Origin: Stutzerimonas stutzeri
Lineage (GTDB): Bacteria; Pseudomonadota; Gammaproteobacteria; Pseudomonadales; Pseudomonadaceae
NCBI RefSeq assembly: GCF_000219605.1
Contig: NC_015740.1
Span: 1,922,001 to 1,986,000, forward strand
DNA: 64,000 nucleotides
Reading direction: 5' to 3'
The translations under genes and the position numbers were made by a program. The notes under the pieces are model-generated. The model worked only from the letters and a program-made list of their open reading frames with translations. It was not told the DNA's origin and ran no database searches. Of the stretch, positions 35,291-44,151 are shown in pieces. The stretch's first letter is position 1. Every line of letters starts with the position of its first letter.

Positions 35291-37848
35291 CAGAGCACCT
35301 CCTGGGTAAGTGGGATCAGGTGAAGTTCGCTGGCGCGCACCGGCCGACGCTGGCCGCGCTCCTTGACGAAGTGGATGTCCGGATCGGCGCGCCCATCGTT
35401 GACGAAGGTGCGGAAGCGCTTGAGCTTCTCCGGATCGGAGATGGCGTTGGCCCATTCGCACTGGTAGCTGTCGACCACGTGCTGCATCTGGCTCTCCAGC
35501 TCGGCGGCGAGGTTCAGGCTGTCGTCGAGGATGACGTCCTTCAAGTAGTCCAGGCCGCCTTCCAGGCTTTCGCGCCAGACCGAGGTACGCTGCAGCTTGT
35601 CGGCGGTGCGCACGTAGAACATCAAGACGCGGTCGATGATGCGGATCAGCGTTTCGTCATCGAGATCGGTGGCGAACAGTTCGGCATGCCGCGGGCGCAT
35701 GCCGCCGTTGCCGCAGATGTAGAGGTTCCAGCCTTTGTCGGTGGCGATCACACCGATGTCCTTGCTCTGCGCCTCGGCGCATTCGCGGGTACAGCCCGAT
35801 ACGGCGAACTTGATCTTGTGCGGCGCACGCAGGCCCTTGTAGCGGTCCTCCAGGCGCAGCGCCATGCCGACGCTGTCCTGCACGCCGTAGCGGCACCAGG
35901 TACTGCCGACGCAGGATTTCACCGTGCGCAGGCTCTTGCCGTAGGCGTGGCCGGTTTCGAAGCCGGCGGCGATCAGCTCGCCCCAGATGTCCGGCAGTTC
36001 GTGCAGCTGAGCGCCGAACAGGTCGATGCGCTGGCCGCCAGTGATCTTGGTGTAGAGGTCGTATTTCTTCGCCACCTGGCCGATGGCGATCAGCCCCTCG
36101 GGGGTGATCTCACCACCCGGGATGCGCGGCACCACCGAGTAGGTGCCGTTCTTCTGCATGTTGGCCATGAAGGTGTCGTTGGTGTCCTGCAGCGGAATCA
36201 GCGCCGGATCGGTGATCGGCTGGTTCCAGCACGAGGCCAGGATCGAACCCACGGTCGGCTTGCAGATGTCGCAACCGACATGGCCGCGGCCGTGCTTGGC
36301 CAGCAGTTCGGCGAAGCTCTGGATGCCCTCGACGCGGACGATCCCGTAGAGCTCCTGGCGGGTGTAGGCGAAGTGTTCGCAGAGGCTCTTGTCAACCGCC
36401 ACGCCGCGCGCCGCCAGTTCGGCGTCGAACAGCAGCTTGAGCAGGGCATTGCAACCGCCGCAGCCGGTGGCCGCCTTGGTCGCGGCCTTGAGCTCGCCGA
36501 GGTCGGTGACGCCAGCGTCGACCTGGCAGCACACCGCGCCCTTGCTGACGTTGTGACAGGAGCAGATGGTCGCGCTGGTCGGTAGGGCGTCCGGGCCAAG
36601 CGTCGGCGCGCCCTCGGTCTGCGGCAGGATCAGGCCGGACGGATCGGCCGGCAGCTTGATGCCGTTCTGCGCGTACTGCAGCAGGGTGTCGTAGTAGCTG
36701 TTGTCGCCTACCAGCACCGCGCCCAGCACGCGCTTGCCATCGGCAGAGACGACCAGGCGGCGGTAGCTGGCGCTGGCCTCGTCGATGAAACGGTAGCTCC
36801 GGCTGCCCGGGGTCGCGCCATGGGCGTCACCGATGGAACCGACATCCACGCCGAGCAGCTTGAGCTTGGTCGACATGTCGGCACCGAGGAAGGGCGTGTG
36901 CGCTGCGTCGGCCAGTTGCGCGGCAACGCAGCGGGCCATGCTGTAGCCCGGGGCGACCAGGCCGAACACGCTGCCGTTCCAGCTGGCGCATTCGCCGATG
37001 GCGAAGATCACCGGGTCCGAGGTACGGCATTCACTGTCGACTACCACGCCGCCGCGTGCCGCCAGTTCCAGGCCGCAGTCACGGGCCAGGGCGTCCTGCG
37101 GGCGAATGCCCGCGGAGAAGACGATCAGGTCGGTTTCAAGAAATTCGCCGTCCTGGAAGACCATGCGGTAGGCGTATTGCTCGCCGACGATGATCTCCTG
37201 GGTGGCACGCGACAGGTGCACGCCGACACCCAGCGCCTCGATGCGCGCCTTCAGCGCCGCGCCGCCGGCATCGTCCAGCTGCACCGGCATCAGCCGCGGG
37301 GCGAACTCGACCACGTGGGCTTCCAGGCCCAGCGACTTCAGCGCATTGGCCGCTTCCAGGCCGAGCAGGCCTCCGCCGACCACCACACCGCGGCGTGCGC
37401 CGGTTGCGGCCGCGCGAATGCCGTCGAGATCCTCGAGGGTGCGGTAGACCAGCCGCGAGTTGCCTTTAGCACCGGGAATCGGCGGCACGAAGGGGTAGGA
37501 GCCGGTGGCCAGGATTAGCTTGTCGTAGGGCTGGCGGCCGTTGCCGGTGACCACTTCCTTGCGCTCGCGGTCGATCTCCAGCACCTGCTCGCCCAGGTGG
37601 GCCTGTACGCCGTGGCGGCTGTAGTAGTCGGCTTCGCACATCGCCAACGACTCGGCATCGCGGCCGCCGAAGTACTCGGACAGGTGTACGCGATCGTAGG
37701 CGCGCTGGCGCTCCTCGCCGAACACGTGCACGTCGTAGCGGGCGAGGGCGTCCTGTTCGATCAGCTGTTCGATGCAGTGATGCCCGACCATGCCGTTGCC
37801 GACGATGACCAATGTCTCGTGCTTGAGCGGGGTGACGGTTGAACTCAT
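35290..37848 (-). CDS. nirB: Assimilatory nitrite reductase large subunit NirB
   Basis: NAD(P)H-dependent sirohaem nitrite reductase of 852 residues. The N-terminal FAD/NAD part has VGNGMVGHHC, ATGSYPFVPP and VVVGGGLLGLEAANAL. A BFD-like [2Fe-2S] region follows (CSCHNVSKGAVCC, GCGGCNALL, GHVGCDICKP). The C-terminal sulfite/nitrite reductase domain has CVGSTWCRYG and SGCTRECAEAQSKD, which supply the four Cys of the [4Fe-4S]-sirohaem centre. It is the first gene of the operon, behind a sigma-54-like promoter and an ANTAR-type leader. ATG 37848 follows AGAGGAAAGG on the coding strand. Confidence 0.95.
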   Translation of the reverse strand: MSSTVTPLKHETLVIVGNGMVGHHCIEQLIEQDALARYDVHVFGEERQRAYDRVHLSEYFGGRDAESLAMCEADYYSRHGVQAHLGEQVLEIDRERKEVVTGNGRQPYDKLILATGSYPFVPPIPGAKGNSRLVYRTLEDLDGIRAAATGARRGVVVGGGLLGLEAANALKSLGLEAHVVEFAPRLMPVQLDDAGGAALKARIEALGVGVHLSRATQEIIVGEQYAYRMVFQDGEFLETDLIVFSAGIRPQDALARDCGLELAARGGVVVDSECRTSDPVIFAIGECASWNGSVFGLVAPGYSMARCVAAQLADAAHTPFLGADMSTKLKLLGVDVGSIGDAHGATPGSRSYRFIDEASASYRRLVVSADGKRVLGAVLVGDNSYYDTLLQYAQNGIKLPADPSGLILPQTEGAPTLGPDALPTSATICSCHNVSKGAVCCQVDAGVTDLGELKAATKAATGCGGCNALLKLLFDAELAARGVAVDKSLCEHFAYTRQELYGIVRVEGIQSFAELLAKHGRGHVGCDICKPTVGSILASCWNQPITDPALIPLQDTNDTFMANMQKNGTYSVVPRIPGGEITPEGLIAIGQVAKKYDLYTKITGGQRIDLFGAQLHELPDIWGELIAAGFETGHAYGKSLRTVKSCVGSTWCRYGVQDSVGMALRLEDRYKGLRAPHKIKFAVSGCTRECAEAQSKDIGVIATDKGWNLYICGNGGMRPRHAELFATDLDDETLIRIIDRVLMFYVRTADKLQRTSVWRESLEGGLDYLKDVILDDSLNLAAELESQMQHVVDSYQCEWANAISDPEKLKRFRTFVNDGRADPDIHFVKERGQRRPVRASELHLIPLTQEVL

Positions 37849-37894
37849 AGCCTTTCCTCTCGAGCGGCTGCGGCACGCGGCCGGCAAAACGCAA

Positions 37895-37932
37895 AAAGGC
37901 GCCTGGAGCTGGGGTCAGCTCCAGGCGCCTTT
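37895..37932 (-). terminator. Leader terminator upstream of nirB
   Basis: A perfect 16-base stem (AAAGGCGCCTGGAGCT with its complement) closes a six-base loop and is followed on the coding strand by TTTTTGCGTTTTG. It lies 47 bases before the nirB start, inside the leader transcript. It is a strong intrinsic terminator that must be overcome for nirBD expression. Confidence 0.8.
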
Positions 37933-37965
37933 GCCTGGTTTCAAAAATGTCGTGGGGGTGATTGG

Positions 37966-38028
37966 CCTGGCGTCGTTGCCTGGTTCACCCGGTCCCGTGC
38001 CTACTGGCGTGCGGTCGTCGCTGACCGC
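37966..38028 (-). ncRNA. ANTAR-type dual-hairpin antitermination element (NasT target candidate)
   Basis: On the coding strand two consecutive hairpins have six-base loops with A at position 1 and G at position 4. P1 (38028-38011) is GCGGTC-AGCGAC-GACCGC, a perfect six-pair stem. P2 (37983-37966) is CCAGGC-AACGAC-GCCAGG, six pairs with one A-A mismatch. This is the consensus recognised by ANTAR-domain antiterminators (NasR, NasT, EutV). The CCAGG of P2 can also pair with CCTGG of the downstream terminator, which offers the switch between folds. NasT itself is not in the window. Confidence 0.75.
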
Positions 38029-38069
38029 CTGGGACGTGCTGCCGTGCTGGCAGCTGTTGCAAGGGATTT

Positions 38070-38085
38070 AGCAGGTTGCGTGCCA
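38070..38085 (-). promoter_or_regulatory. Sigma-54-type promoter of nirBD
   Basis: The coding strand reads TGGCACGCAACCTGCT, matching the -24/-12 consensus TGGCACGnnnnTTGCA with GG and GC exactly ten bases apart. Transcription would start near 38058, giving a leader of about 210 bases that contains both ANTAR hairpins and the terminator. NtrC activation is expected from the function; I did not identify NtrC sites. Confidence 0.7.
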
Positions 38086-38238
38086 GCTGCGCCGGGGCAC
38101 CGCTGCAACCCCCGGCCGGCGGGCCCGTGCGGGCTTGTCCGGGGGTGCGAATCGCCGCCGGCCGCGCGAGGCGGTTGAACCACTTCGGTGCGAAAAGGGC
38201 TGTGCGCTCACTGCTTTGGGGCGCTTTGCGCGCGGCGC

Positions 38239-38997
38239 TCAGCCGCCGAAAGCCTCGCGAACCAGCTGCGGCAAGGCCTGGCCGGCGGGCAGCGCGAGCA
38301 GGTGTTCGTGCGCACTCTGCGGCGCCTCGCCCTGTGGGTTTACATGCACCAGCGTGGCGCCGGCGGCCCGCGCCAGATGCGGCACTTCAGCGGCGGGATA
38401 GACAACCCCTGAGGTACCGACCGACAGCAGCAGGTCGCAGGCCTGGGCAGCGGCGAAGGCGGCGCGCAACGCATCGCCCGGCAGGCTCTCGCCGAACCAG
38501 ACCACGCCTGGCCGCAGGCGTCCGCCACAGTGGCGGCAGCGCGGCGGTTCGAGACGACGTCCGGCTTCGGGTTCGTCGGGTGCGGGCAGCGGCTCGGCCG
38601 GCTCACGGGCGCAGGCGAAGCAGCGTGGCCGGTGCAGGCTGCCGTGCAGGTGGATCACCTCGCGGCTGCCGGCGCGTTCGTGCAGGTCGTCGACGTTCTG
38701 CGTGATCAGCGTCAGCTGCGGCACATGGCTGGCGAGCTCGGCGATGACCATGTGCGCGGGGTTCGGCCGAGCCTGGAGAACCTTCATCCGGCGCCACTCG
38801 TACCAGCCCCAGACCAGCGCCGGGTCGCGACGAAAGGCGTCGGCAGTGGCCAGTTCGCCCGGATCGAAACGCTCCCACAAGCCGGTGAGCGCATCGCGAA
38901 AGGTCGGGATGCCGCTCTCGGCGGAGACACCGGCACCGGTGAACACCACGACATGGCGCGCCGAACGCAGGGACGAAAGCAGAGAGGCTGGGATCAC
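38239..38997 (-). CDS. Sir2 family NAD-dependent protein deacylase (CobB-like)
   Basis: Sirtuin of 252 residues that removes acyl groups from lysines using NAD+. Visible signatures are FTGAGVSAESGIPTFRD, TQNVDDLHERAG, the catalytic His in HLHGSLH, zinc cysteines in RCFACARE and CRHCGGRLRP, GVVWFGE and VGTSGVVYPAA. The YEWR segment supplies the Tyr-x-x-Arg pair of class III sirtuins that favour succinyl- and malonyl-lysine, so desuccinylation is likely. It stands alone between nirB and the HemN-like gene. Confidence 0.92.
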   Translation of the reverse strand: MIPASLLSSLRSARHVVVFTGAGVSAESGIPTFRDALTGLWERFDPGELATADAFRRDPALVWGWYEWRRMKVLQARPNPAHMVIAELASHVPQLTLITQNVDDLHERAGSREVIHLHGSLHRPRCFACAREPAEPLPAPDEPEAGRRLEPPRCRHCGGRLRPGVVWFGESLPGDALRAAFAAAQACDLLLSVGTSGVVYPAAEVPHLARAAGATLVHVNPQGEAPQSAHEHLLALPAGQALPQLVREAFGG

Positions 38998-39127
38998 GGG
39001 CGGCTCCGGTGGCTGGCTGGTCGGACATCAATAGCACCGTGTGACGGGCTTGCCAAAGATTGCGCTGCACCGATTGCGGGGCGGGTGGCTACCGTCCGGC
39101 TGCTCGCTGGGCCCATCTGTCACCTAC

Positions 39128-39141
39128 TTGACGGGCGTCAA
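39128..39141 (+). promoter_or_regulatory. ANR/FNR-like box upstream of the HemN-like gene
   Basis: TTGACGGGCGTCAA is a perfect palindrome matching the FNR/ANR/DNR consensus TTGAT-N4-ATCAA except for the two central-flanking bases (C/G for T/A). It lies about 63-76 bases before the ATG, compatible with activation centred near -41.5. Oxygen or NO control of the downstream gene is inferred. Confidence 0.6.
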
Positions 39142-39203
39142 AGCCGCCTGGCTCCGCTCCCGGATGATGCCGAGTACGCGAGATTCGAGGGTGGGAGGCG
39201 CTT

Positions 39204-40532
39204 ATGCTTGGCTCAGTGACCTGGGACGAGGCCTTGGTACAACGTTACGGACAGTTCGGGCAGCTGCACTGCAGCTATCCGGCTGCGGTCGATTTCAGCG
39301 ACCGTGTCGCACCGCTGGACCTGTTGCGCGCCCTGCGCGAAAGTCGCCGCGGCGGACGGCCGCTCTCCCTCTCCATTCATCAGCCGGACGGCGCCGGCCT
39401 GCAGCCCGAGGCCGCGGCGGCTTACCTGCAGCGGCTCGAGCGCGAGATCGAGCAGCTCGGCTGTCACGCCGGGCCACTGCAGGCGGTCGAACAGCTGCGC
39501 CTGAGCGTCGGCACCCTCGGTATCGAGGCGCTGCGCCGCCTGCTCAGCCAACTCAAGCGGCGCTTCGCCTTCGTCGAACCCCATGCCGGCAGTTTCCTGG
39601 CCGAGGTGGAGCTGGCCCATGTCGACTGGCCGCTGATCGGTGCGCTGCACGAGCTGGGCTTCAACCAGCTCAGCGTCGCGGTACCGGACCTGCGCGCCGA
39701 TGATGGCGGCACGGTGGAGTACTTCCGCAGCTCGGCCCGCATCCGTGCGGTGATCGAGGCGGCACATGCGCTGCACTATCGCTCGGTGAACCTGGACCTC
39801 GGCTACGGTCGCTCCTGGCAGACCCCGTCGAGCTTCGCCCGGAAGCTGGCTTCGATCATCGAGCTCGCGCCCGATCAGGTCACCATGTTCGATTACCGTG
39901 ATGCCGTGCCGGCCGCTGTCGGCCGCCTCGGCCTCGCGTCGCCGGCCGACACCCTGGCGATGTACCGGCACGGGGTGGAGCAGTTGAGCGCGGCGGGCTA
40001 CCGCTACATCGGCCTGGGCAAGTTCGTGCTGCCGCATGACGACCTGGCCATGGCCCAGGAGATCGGCGCGCTGCACCATGACTTCTGCGGCTACAGCCTG
40101 CAAGGCGACTGCGACCACCTGGGCTTCGGCGTCGGCGCCGTCAGCCGGGTGGGCGGCCTGTTCTGCCAGAACGCCGATCGCGTGCCGGCCTACCAGCGGG
40201 CGCTTGATCAGGGCCAGCTGCCCTGCGTTCGCGGCCTGCATGCCAATCACATCGATCCGTTGCACCGTCTGCTGCTCGAGCGCCTGCTCTGCACCTTCGC
40301 GCTGGATTTCGATGCCCTGAGCCTGCAAAGCGGCGTCGATGTGCGTCAGCGCTATGCGCAGCACTGGCCGGCGCTGCGCCAGCTGCACGCCGATGGTGTG
40401 ATCGTGCTGGACGACAGCGGGCTGCGGGTTCCCGCGCAGGCGCGGTTGCTGGTCGCGGCGGTCTGCGCGGCCTTCGAGCAGCCTGGCGCGGTGACCATCG
40501 GCCACTCGGCCGGTAACACCGCGCGGCGCTGA
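39204..40532 (+). CDS. HemN-like protein lacking the radical-SAM cysteine motif
   Basis: Protein of 442 residues, collinear with oxygen-independent coproporphyrinogen III oxidase HemN (about 455). Shared segments include DWDEALVQRYGQ-like N-terminus, EVELAHVDWPLIGALHELGFNQ as key residues, NLDLGYGRSWQTPSSFARKL, YRYIGLGKFVLPHDDLA, GYSLQGDCDHLGFGVGAVS and a C-terminal HemN domain. Where HemN has VHIPFCxxxCxYCxCN, this protein reads SIHQPDGAGLQPE, so the [4Fe-4S] ligands are gone and it cannot be a conventional radical SAM enzyme. GGGAGG precedes the ATG. It may be a regulator, haem/porphyrin-binding protein or decaying paralogue. Function unknown. Confidence 0.85.
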   Translation: MLGSVTWDEALVQRYGQFGQLHCSYPAAVDFSDRVAPLDLLRALRESRRGGRPLSLSIHQPDGAGLQPEAAAAYLQRLEREIEQLGCHAGPLQAVEQLRLSVGTLGIEALRRLLSQLKRRFAFVEPHAGSFLAEVELAHVDWPLIGALHELGFNQLSVAVPDLRADDGGTVEYFRSSARIRAVIEAAHALHYRSVNLDLGYGRSWQTPSSFARKLASIIELAPDQVTMFDYRDAVPAAVGRLGLASPADTLAMYRHGVEQLSAAGYRYIGLGKFVLPHDDLAMAQEIGALHHDFCGYSLQGDCDHLGFGVGAVSRVGGLFCQNADRVPAYQRALDQGQLPCVRGLHANHIDPLHRLLLERLLCTFALDFDALSLQSGVDVRQRYAQHWPALRQLHADGVIVLDDSGLRVPAQARLLVAAVCAAFEQPGAVTIGHSAGNTARR

Positions 40533-40538
40533 GGGCCG

Positions 40539-42032
40539 TTACAGGGCGAAGCGACCACCCAGGCTGCCGAGGCGGCCGGCCAGCTCGTGCAGCTGGCGAC
40601 CGCCGCTGTCCAGCGCGCTGGCATCCCCGGCGTTGCGTTCGGCCACCTGCTGCACGCTCTGCAGATGGCGGCCCATGTCCGCCGAAACGGCAGTCTGCTC
40701 GTGGGTGGCCGCGGCGATCATCTCGTTCATCTGGCTGATGGCTTCGATCTCGTAGGCGATGGCGTCGAGCAGGGCGGTGGTGTCCTGGCTGCTACTGACG
40801 CAACGGGCAACGCTGGCGCGGCTGTCGTGCATCGCTTCGGTGGCCTGGCGACTGCCCTGCTGCAGTCGGCTGATGATGCCCTGGATTTCGCTGGTGGAGG
40901 CGGCAGTCTTGCGCGCGAGGCTGCGCACCTCGTCGGCCACCACGGCGAACCCGCGCCCCTGTTCGCCGGCGCGCGCCGCCTCGATGGCAGCGTTGAGGGC
41001 CAGCAGGTTGGTCTGTTCGGCGATGTTGCGGATCACTTCCAGCACGCGATCGATCTGCTCCGCTTGTGCCGCCAGGTCCTGCACCACGCGGTCGGTACCC
41101 TCGATATGTTCGGCCAGGGTGCCGATCTCGTTGCGCACGCCGCTGACCGCCAGGCGACCGTCACCGGCCTTGCGACTCGCACCCTGTGCGGCCTGGGCGG
41201 CGCGATCGGCATGGCCGGCGACGTCGTCGATGGCCACCGTCATCTGTTGCATCGCCTCGACCATATAGGCGGTTTCGTCCAGTTGGCGGCTGGCGCCCTC
41301 GCGCAGCTGGCGTGTCGCCGTGCTCAGGTTAGCCGCGGTGCCGTCCAGGCCTGCAGTGTCGCGCACCACCGCGCCGACCAGTTCGCCGAGCTGGTCCAAC
41401 ATATGATTGAAGCGCTGGGTGACCGGGCCACTGGCGCGGCTGCGGCAGCTCAGGTCGATGCGCTCGGGATGCGCGGTGATGGCGGCAGCGGCGCCGAGCA
41501 GGGCTTCGCCTTCGCGGGCTTCGGCATTGGCGCGGAACGCCAGGTAGATGAGGATGGCGCTTTCCAGTACCACGTAGAAGGCATGCAGGAACACCACGCC
41601 CCAGGTTCCTTCCGGCACCAGATAGACGCCCGCGCCCTGTTGCTGCAGGGCGAAGAAGCTCAGGTGATGCACCGCGATGGTGGCGGCCGCGACGACGATC
41701 GGTAGCCAGTCGCGGTAGTACACCAGGAATGCCAGCAGGGCGAAGATGCCGAAATGCATTTCCAGCAGACCATGGGCCTGGTTGATCTGCAGTGCGGCCA
41801 GCACCATGAACGCGGCACCGATCAGGCAGCGCAACAGACGTTGGCCAGGAATCAGCAGGTACAGCGCGGTCATCGAGACGGCGGTCAGCCCGCCGATGAC
41901 CAGCGCCTGTGCCCAGTTGCCATAGAACGCCGCGATCCCGCAGGAATAGGCCAGCAGAAACCAGATCACGCCGAGCATGATACGGTCGGCCTTGAGGTAG
42001 TGCGCTTGCAGCGTGACGCTATCGGTGCTCAT
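40539..42032 (-). CDS. Methyl-accepting chemotaxis protein with multi-helix membrane sensor
   Basis: Chemoreceptor of 497 residues. The first 175 residues hold about six hydrophobic helices and no periplasmic sensor domain, so sensing is probably within or at the membrane. Conserved His residues ([29 protein letters not shown]) could bind a cofactor. The cytoplasmic part has the signalling hairpin [24 protein letters not shown] (key residues) and [16 protein letters not shown]. It lies 51 bases after the cfa-type gene in the same direction. Signal unknown. Confidence 0.9.
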   Translation of the reverse strand: MSTDSVTLQAHYLKADRIMLGVIWFLLAYSCGIAAFYGNWAQALVIGGLTAVSMTALYLLIPGQRLLRCLIGAAFMVLAALQINQAHGLLEMHFGIFALLAFLVYYRDWLPIVVAAATIAVHHLSFFALQQQGAGVYLVPEGTWGVVFLHAFYVVLESAILIYLAFRANAEAREGEALLGAAAAITAHPERIDLSCRSRASGPVTQRFNHMLDQLGELVGAVVRDTAGLDGTAANLSTATRQLREGASRQLDETAYMVEAMQQMTVAIDDVAGHADRAAQAAQGASRKAGDGRLAVSGVRNEIGTLAEHIEGTDRVVQDLAAQAEQIDRVLEVIRNIAEQTNLLALNAAIEAARAGEQGRGFAVVADEVRSLARKTAASTSEIQGIISRLQQGSRQATEAMHDSRASVARCVSSSQDTTALLDAIAYEIEAISQMNEMIAAATHEQTAVSADMGRHLQSVQQVAERNAGDASALDSGGRQLHELAGRLGSLGGRFAL

Positions 42033-42083
42033 GGGTGACTCCGGATGATGTGCGGTCTGGTTATCGGCAGCCGAGGCGCCGAA

Positions 42084-43349
42084 TTACCCGACATAGAGGG
42101 GTTTCCGACGAGTGCCCGGTTTGCCCAGCAGCAGCTGTGCGGTGCCGATGGCGCGCTCGAGAAAGCCGCCTTCGCAGTAGCACAGGTAGAACTCCCACAG
42201 GCGGTAGAACTGCTCGTCGTAACCGTGGCGCTCCAGCTCGCCACGCGCCTGGCGGAAGTTCTCGTGCCACAGGCGCAGGGTGCGCGCGTAGTGCTCGCCG
42301 AAGTCCTCCATGTGCAGCAGGTTCAGATCGGTGTGCTGCGTGGCGACATCGAGCATGCGCTGCAGCGAGGGCAGGGCGCCGCCGGGAAAGATGTAGCGCT
42401 GGATGAAGTCGACATTGCGCCGCGCCTGCTCGTAACGCTGGTCGCGGATGGTGATCGCCTGCAGCAGCATCAGGCCGTCGTCCTTGAGCAGCCGCGCGCA
42501 CTGGCGGAAGTAGCCTGGCAGAAAGTCATGCCCCACGGCCTCGACCATCTCGATGGAAACCAGCTTGTCGAATCGTCCTTCGAGATCGCGGTAGTCCTTG
42601 AGCAGCAGCGTGATGCGGTCCTGCAGACCCTCTTCCTCGATGCGCCTTTGGGTATAGGCGAACTGCTCGTGCGACAGCGTCGTGGTGGTCACCCGGCAGC
42701 CATGGTGGATCGCGGCATACAGCGCCATGCTGCCCCAGCCGGTACCGATCTCCAGCAGATGATCGTCGGCTTGCAGATCGAGCTTCGCGCAGATGCGCTC
42801 CAGCTTGTGCAGCTGGGCGTCCTCCAGGCTCTGCTCGGGCGTGGCGAACATGGCCGCCGAGTACATCATGGTCGGATCGAGGAAGCGCTCGAACAGCTCG
42901 TTGCCCAGGTCGTAATGCGCGGCGATATTGCGCTGCGAACCGGCGCGGGTGTTGCGGTTGAGCCAGTGCAGCGCCTTGATCACCGGCTGGCCGAACAGCG
43001 CCAGCGCGCCGCGCTCGATGCTGTCCAGCACATCCAGGTTGGCAACGAACAGGCGGATCACGGCGGTCAGGTCAGGGCTGGTCCAGTAACCATGGATGTA
43101 CGCCTCGCCCGCGCCGATGGAGCCGCGTGCGGCCACCAATCCCCAGAGACCGGCGTCGAGCACATGGATCTCGGCCTTCAGCGGGCTTGCCAGGTCACCG
43201 AACAGCTGCTGCTGATCCCCGTGGTGCAGCGTCAGCTGACCGTGACGCAGCTTGTACAGCTGATGCAGCACGGTGCGGCGCAGCAGGCCGGCGGCCAGTC
43301 CCATCCCGGCCAGCGGGTGGGCTTTGACGGTCAGGCTAGGGCTCTTCAT
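42084..43349 (-). CDS. Cyclopropane-fatty-acyl-phospholipid synthase family methyltransferase
   Basis: SAM-dependent lipid methyltransferase of 421 residues. It has the N-terminal lipid-binding part (GSIGAGEAYIHGYW), NIAAHYDLGNELFERFLDPTMMYS as key residues, SAM motif LEIGTGWGSMALYAA, SIEMVEAVGH and FIQRYIFPGGALPS. Such enzymes methylate or cyclopropanate unsaturated acyl chains of membrane phospholipids. As last gene of the photolyase/MerR operon it overlaps DUF1365 by 14 bases. In P. putida, LitR-controlled genes of this type have been linked to modified (furan or cyclopropane) fatty acids; here that is inferred. Confidence 0.9.
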   Translation of the reverse strand: MKSPSLTVKAHPLAGMGLAAGLLRRTVLHQLYKLRHGQLTLHHGDQQQLFGDLASPLKAEIHVLDAGLWGLVAARGSIGAGEAYIHGYWTSPDLTAVIRLFVANLDVLDSIERGALALFGQPVIKALHWLNRNTRAGSQRNIAAHYDLGNELFERFLDPTMMYSAAMFATPEQSLEDAQLHKLERICAKLDLQADDHLLEIGTGWGSMALYAAIHHGCRVTTTTLSHEQFAYTQRRIEEEGLQDRITLLLKDYRDLEGRFDKLVSIEMVEAVGHDFLPGYFRQCARLLKDDGLMLLQAITIRDQRYEQARRNVDFIQRYIFPGGALPSLQRMLDVATQHTDLNLLHMEDFGEHYARTLRLWHENFRQARGELERHGYDEQFYRLWEFYLCYCEGGFLERAIGTAQLLLGKPGTRRKPLYVG

Positions 43350-44151
43350 GGCGGCCTCCTGTGGAGTGGGTAACGGCCAACCCGAACGGCTTCGTCGGGG
43401 GCCGATGGTTGAAGATCGGCGTGCGCTTGAGCAGCAGGCGCAGCGCCTGCCAATAGATGGCGAGCAGGGTCTTGGCGGTCATCCAGGGGAAACCGAACAG
43501 ATAGCGATGCACGGCGCCGCGGCCAAGCGGCTGGCGTTCCAGGCCGAGGGTGGCGTCGAACAGCTTCAGTTCGCCCTGCCAGTCCTCCATGTGCACGCCG
43601 ATGCGCCGGCCCGGCGGGTTGAAGCGCATGCGGTACTCCAGGGCCTCCGGCAGGAACGGCGAGACGTGGAAGGTCTTGGCCACGCTGCAGCGCAGATTGC
43701 GGTTGCCGTTGGCCGGCAGTACGTAGTGATAACGCTCACGCCAGGGCGTGTTGCTCACCTCGCAGAGCACCGCGGCGAGTTGCTCCTGTTCATCGAAGCA
43801 ATAGAAGAAACTGACCGGGTTGAAGCACAGGCCCCAGCTGCGCGGCTGGGTCAGCAGGCGCACCGCGCCGGTGACCGGTCGACCCAGCGCTTCGCTCACG
43901 CGCTGGCGCACGGCATCGGCCAGTGCGATGCCCTGTCCGGTGTACTCCGGCAGGTAGTCGCGCTCGCGGAAGGAGAAGGGGGCGAAGCGCCCACGGCCAC
44001 TCAGCGGTGAAAGGCCGAGCACCGCATCCTGCTCGGCCAGGTCCAGGTAGAGCAGCCCCATGCGGTAGCTGAACGCATGGGCGCGCGGCGCGAAACGCCG
44101 GTGCTGCACCCAGCCGCGGTACAGCGCGCTGTGTACGATGGCGCCGTTCAC
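43336..44151 (-). CDS. DUF1365 family protein
   Basis: Protein of 271 residues of the DUF1365 family: NGAIVHSALYRGWVQHRRFAP, FSYRMGLLYLDLAE, TQPRSWGLCFNPVSFFYCFD as key residues, VSNTPWRERYHYVL, KTFHVSPFLP. The family nearly always accompanies an amine-oxidase-like flavoprotein and a Cfa-type methyltransferase, as here, and is presumed to help fatty-acid modification. It overlaps the flavoprotein gene by four bases (ATGA). Confidence 0.9.
   Translation of the reverse strand: MNGAIVHSALYRGWVQHRRFAPRAHAFSYRMGLLYLDLAEQDAVLGLSPLSGRGRFAPFSFRERDYLPEYTGQGIALADAVRQRVSEALGRPVTGAVRLLTQPRSWGLCFNPVSFFYCFDEQEQLAAVLCEVSNTPWRERYHYVLPANGNRNLRCSVAKTFHVSPFLPEALEYRMRFNPPGRRIGVHMEDWQGELKLFDATLGLERQPLGRGAVHRYLFGFPWMTAKTLLAIYWQALRLLLKRTPIFNHRPPTKPFGLAVTHSTGGRHEEP

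Noticed and set aside
37895..37932. Hairpin upstream of nirB as a REP-type repeat
   Set aside because: The U-run on the nirB strand, the location in the leader and the paired hexaloop hairpins make a regulated terminator a better fit.
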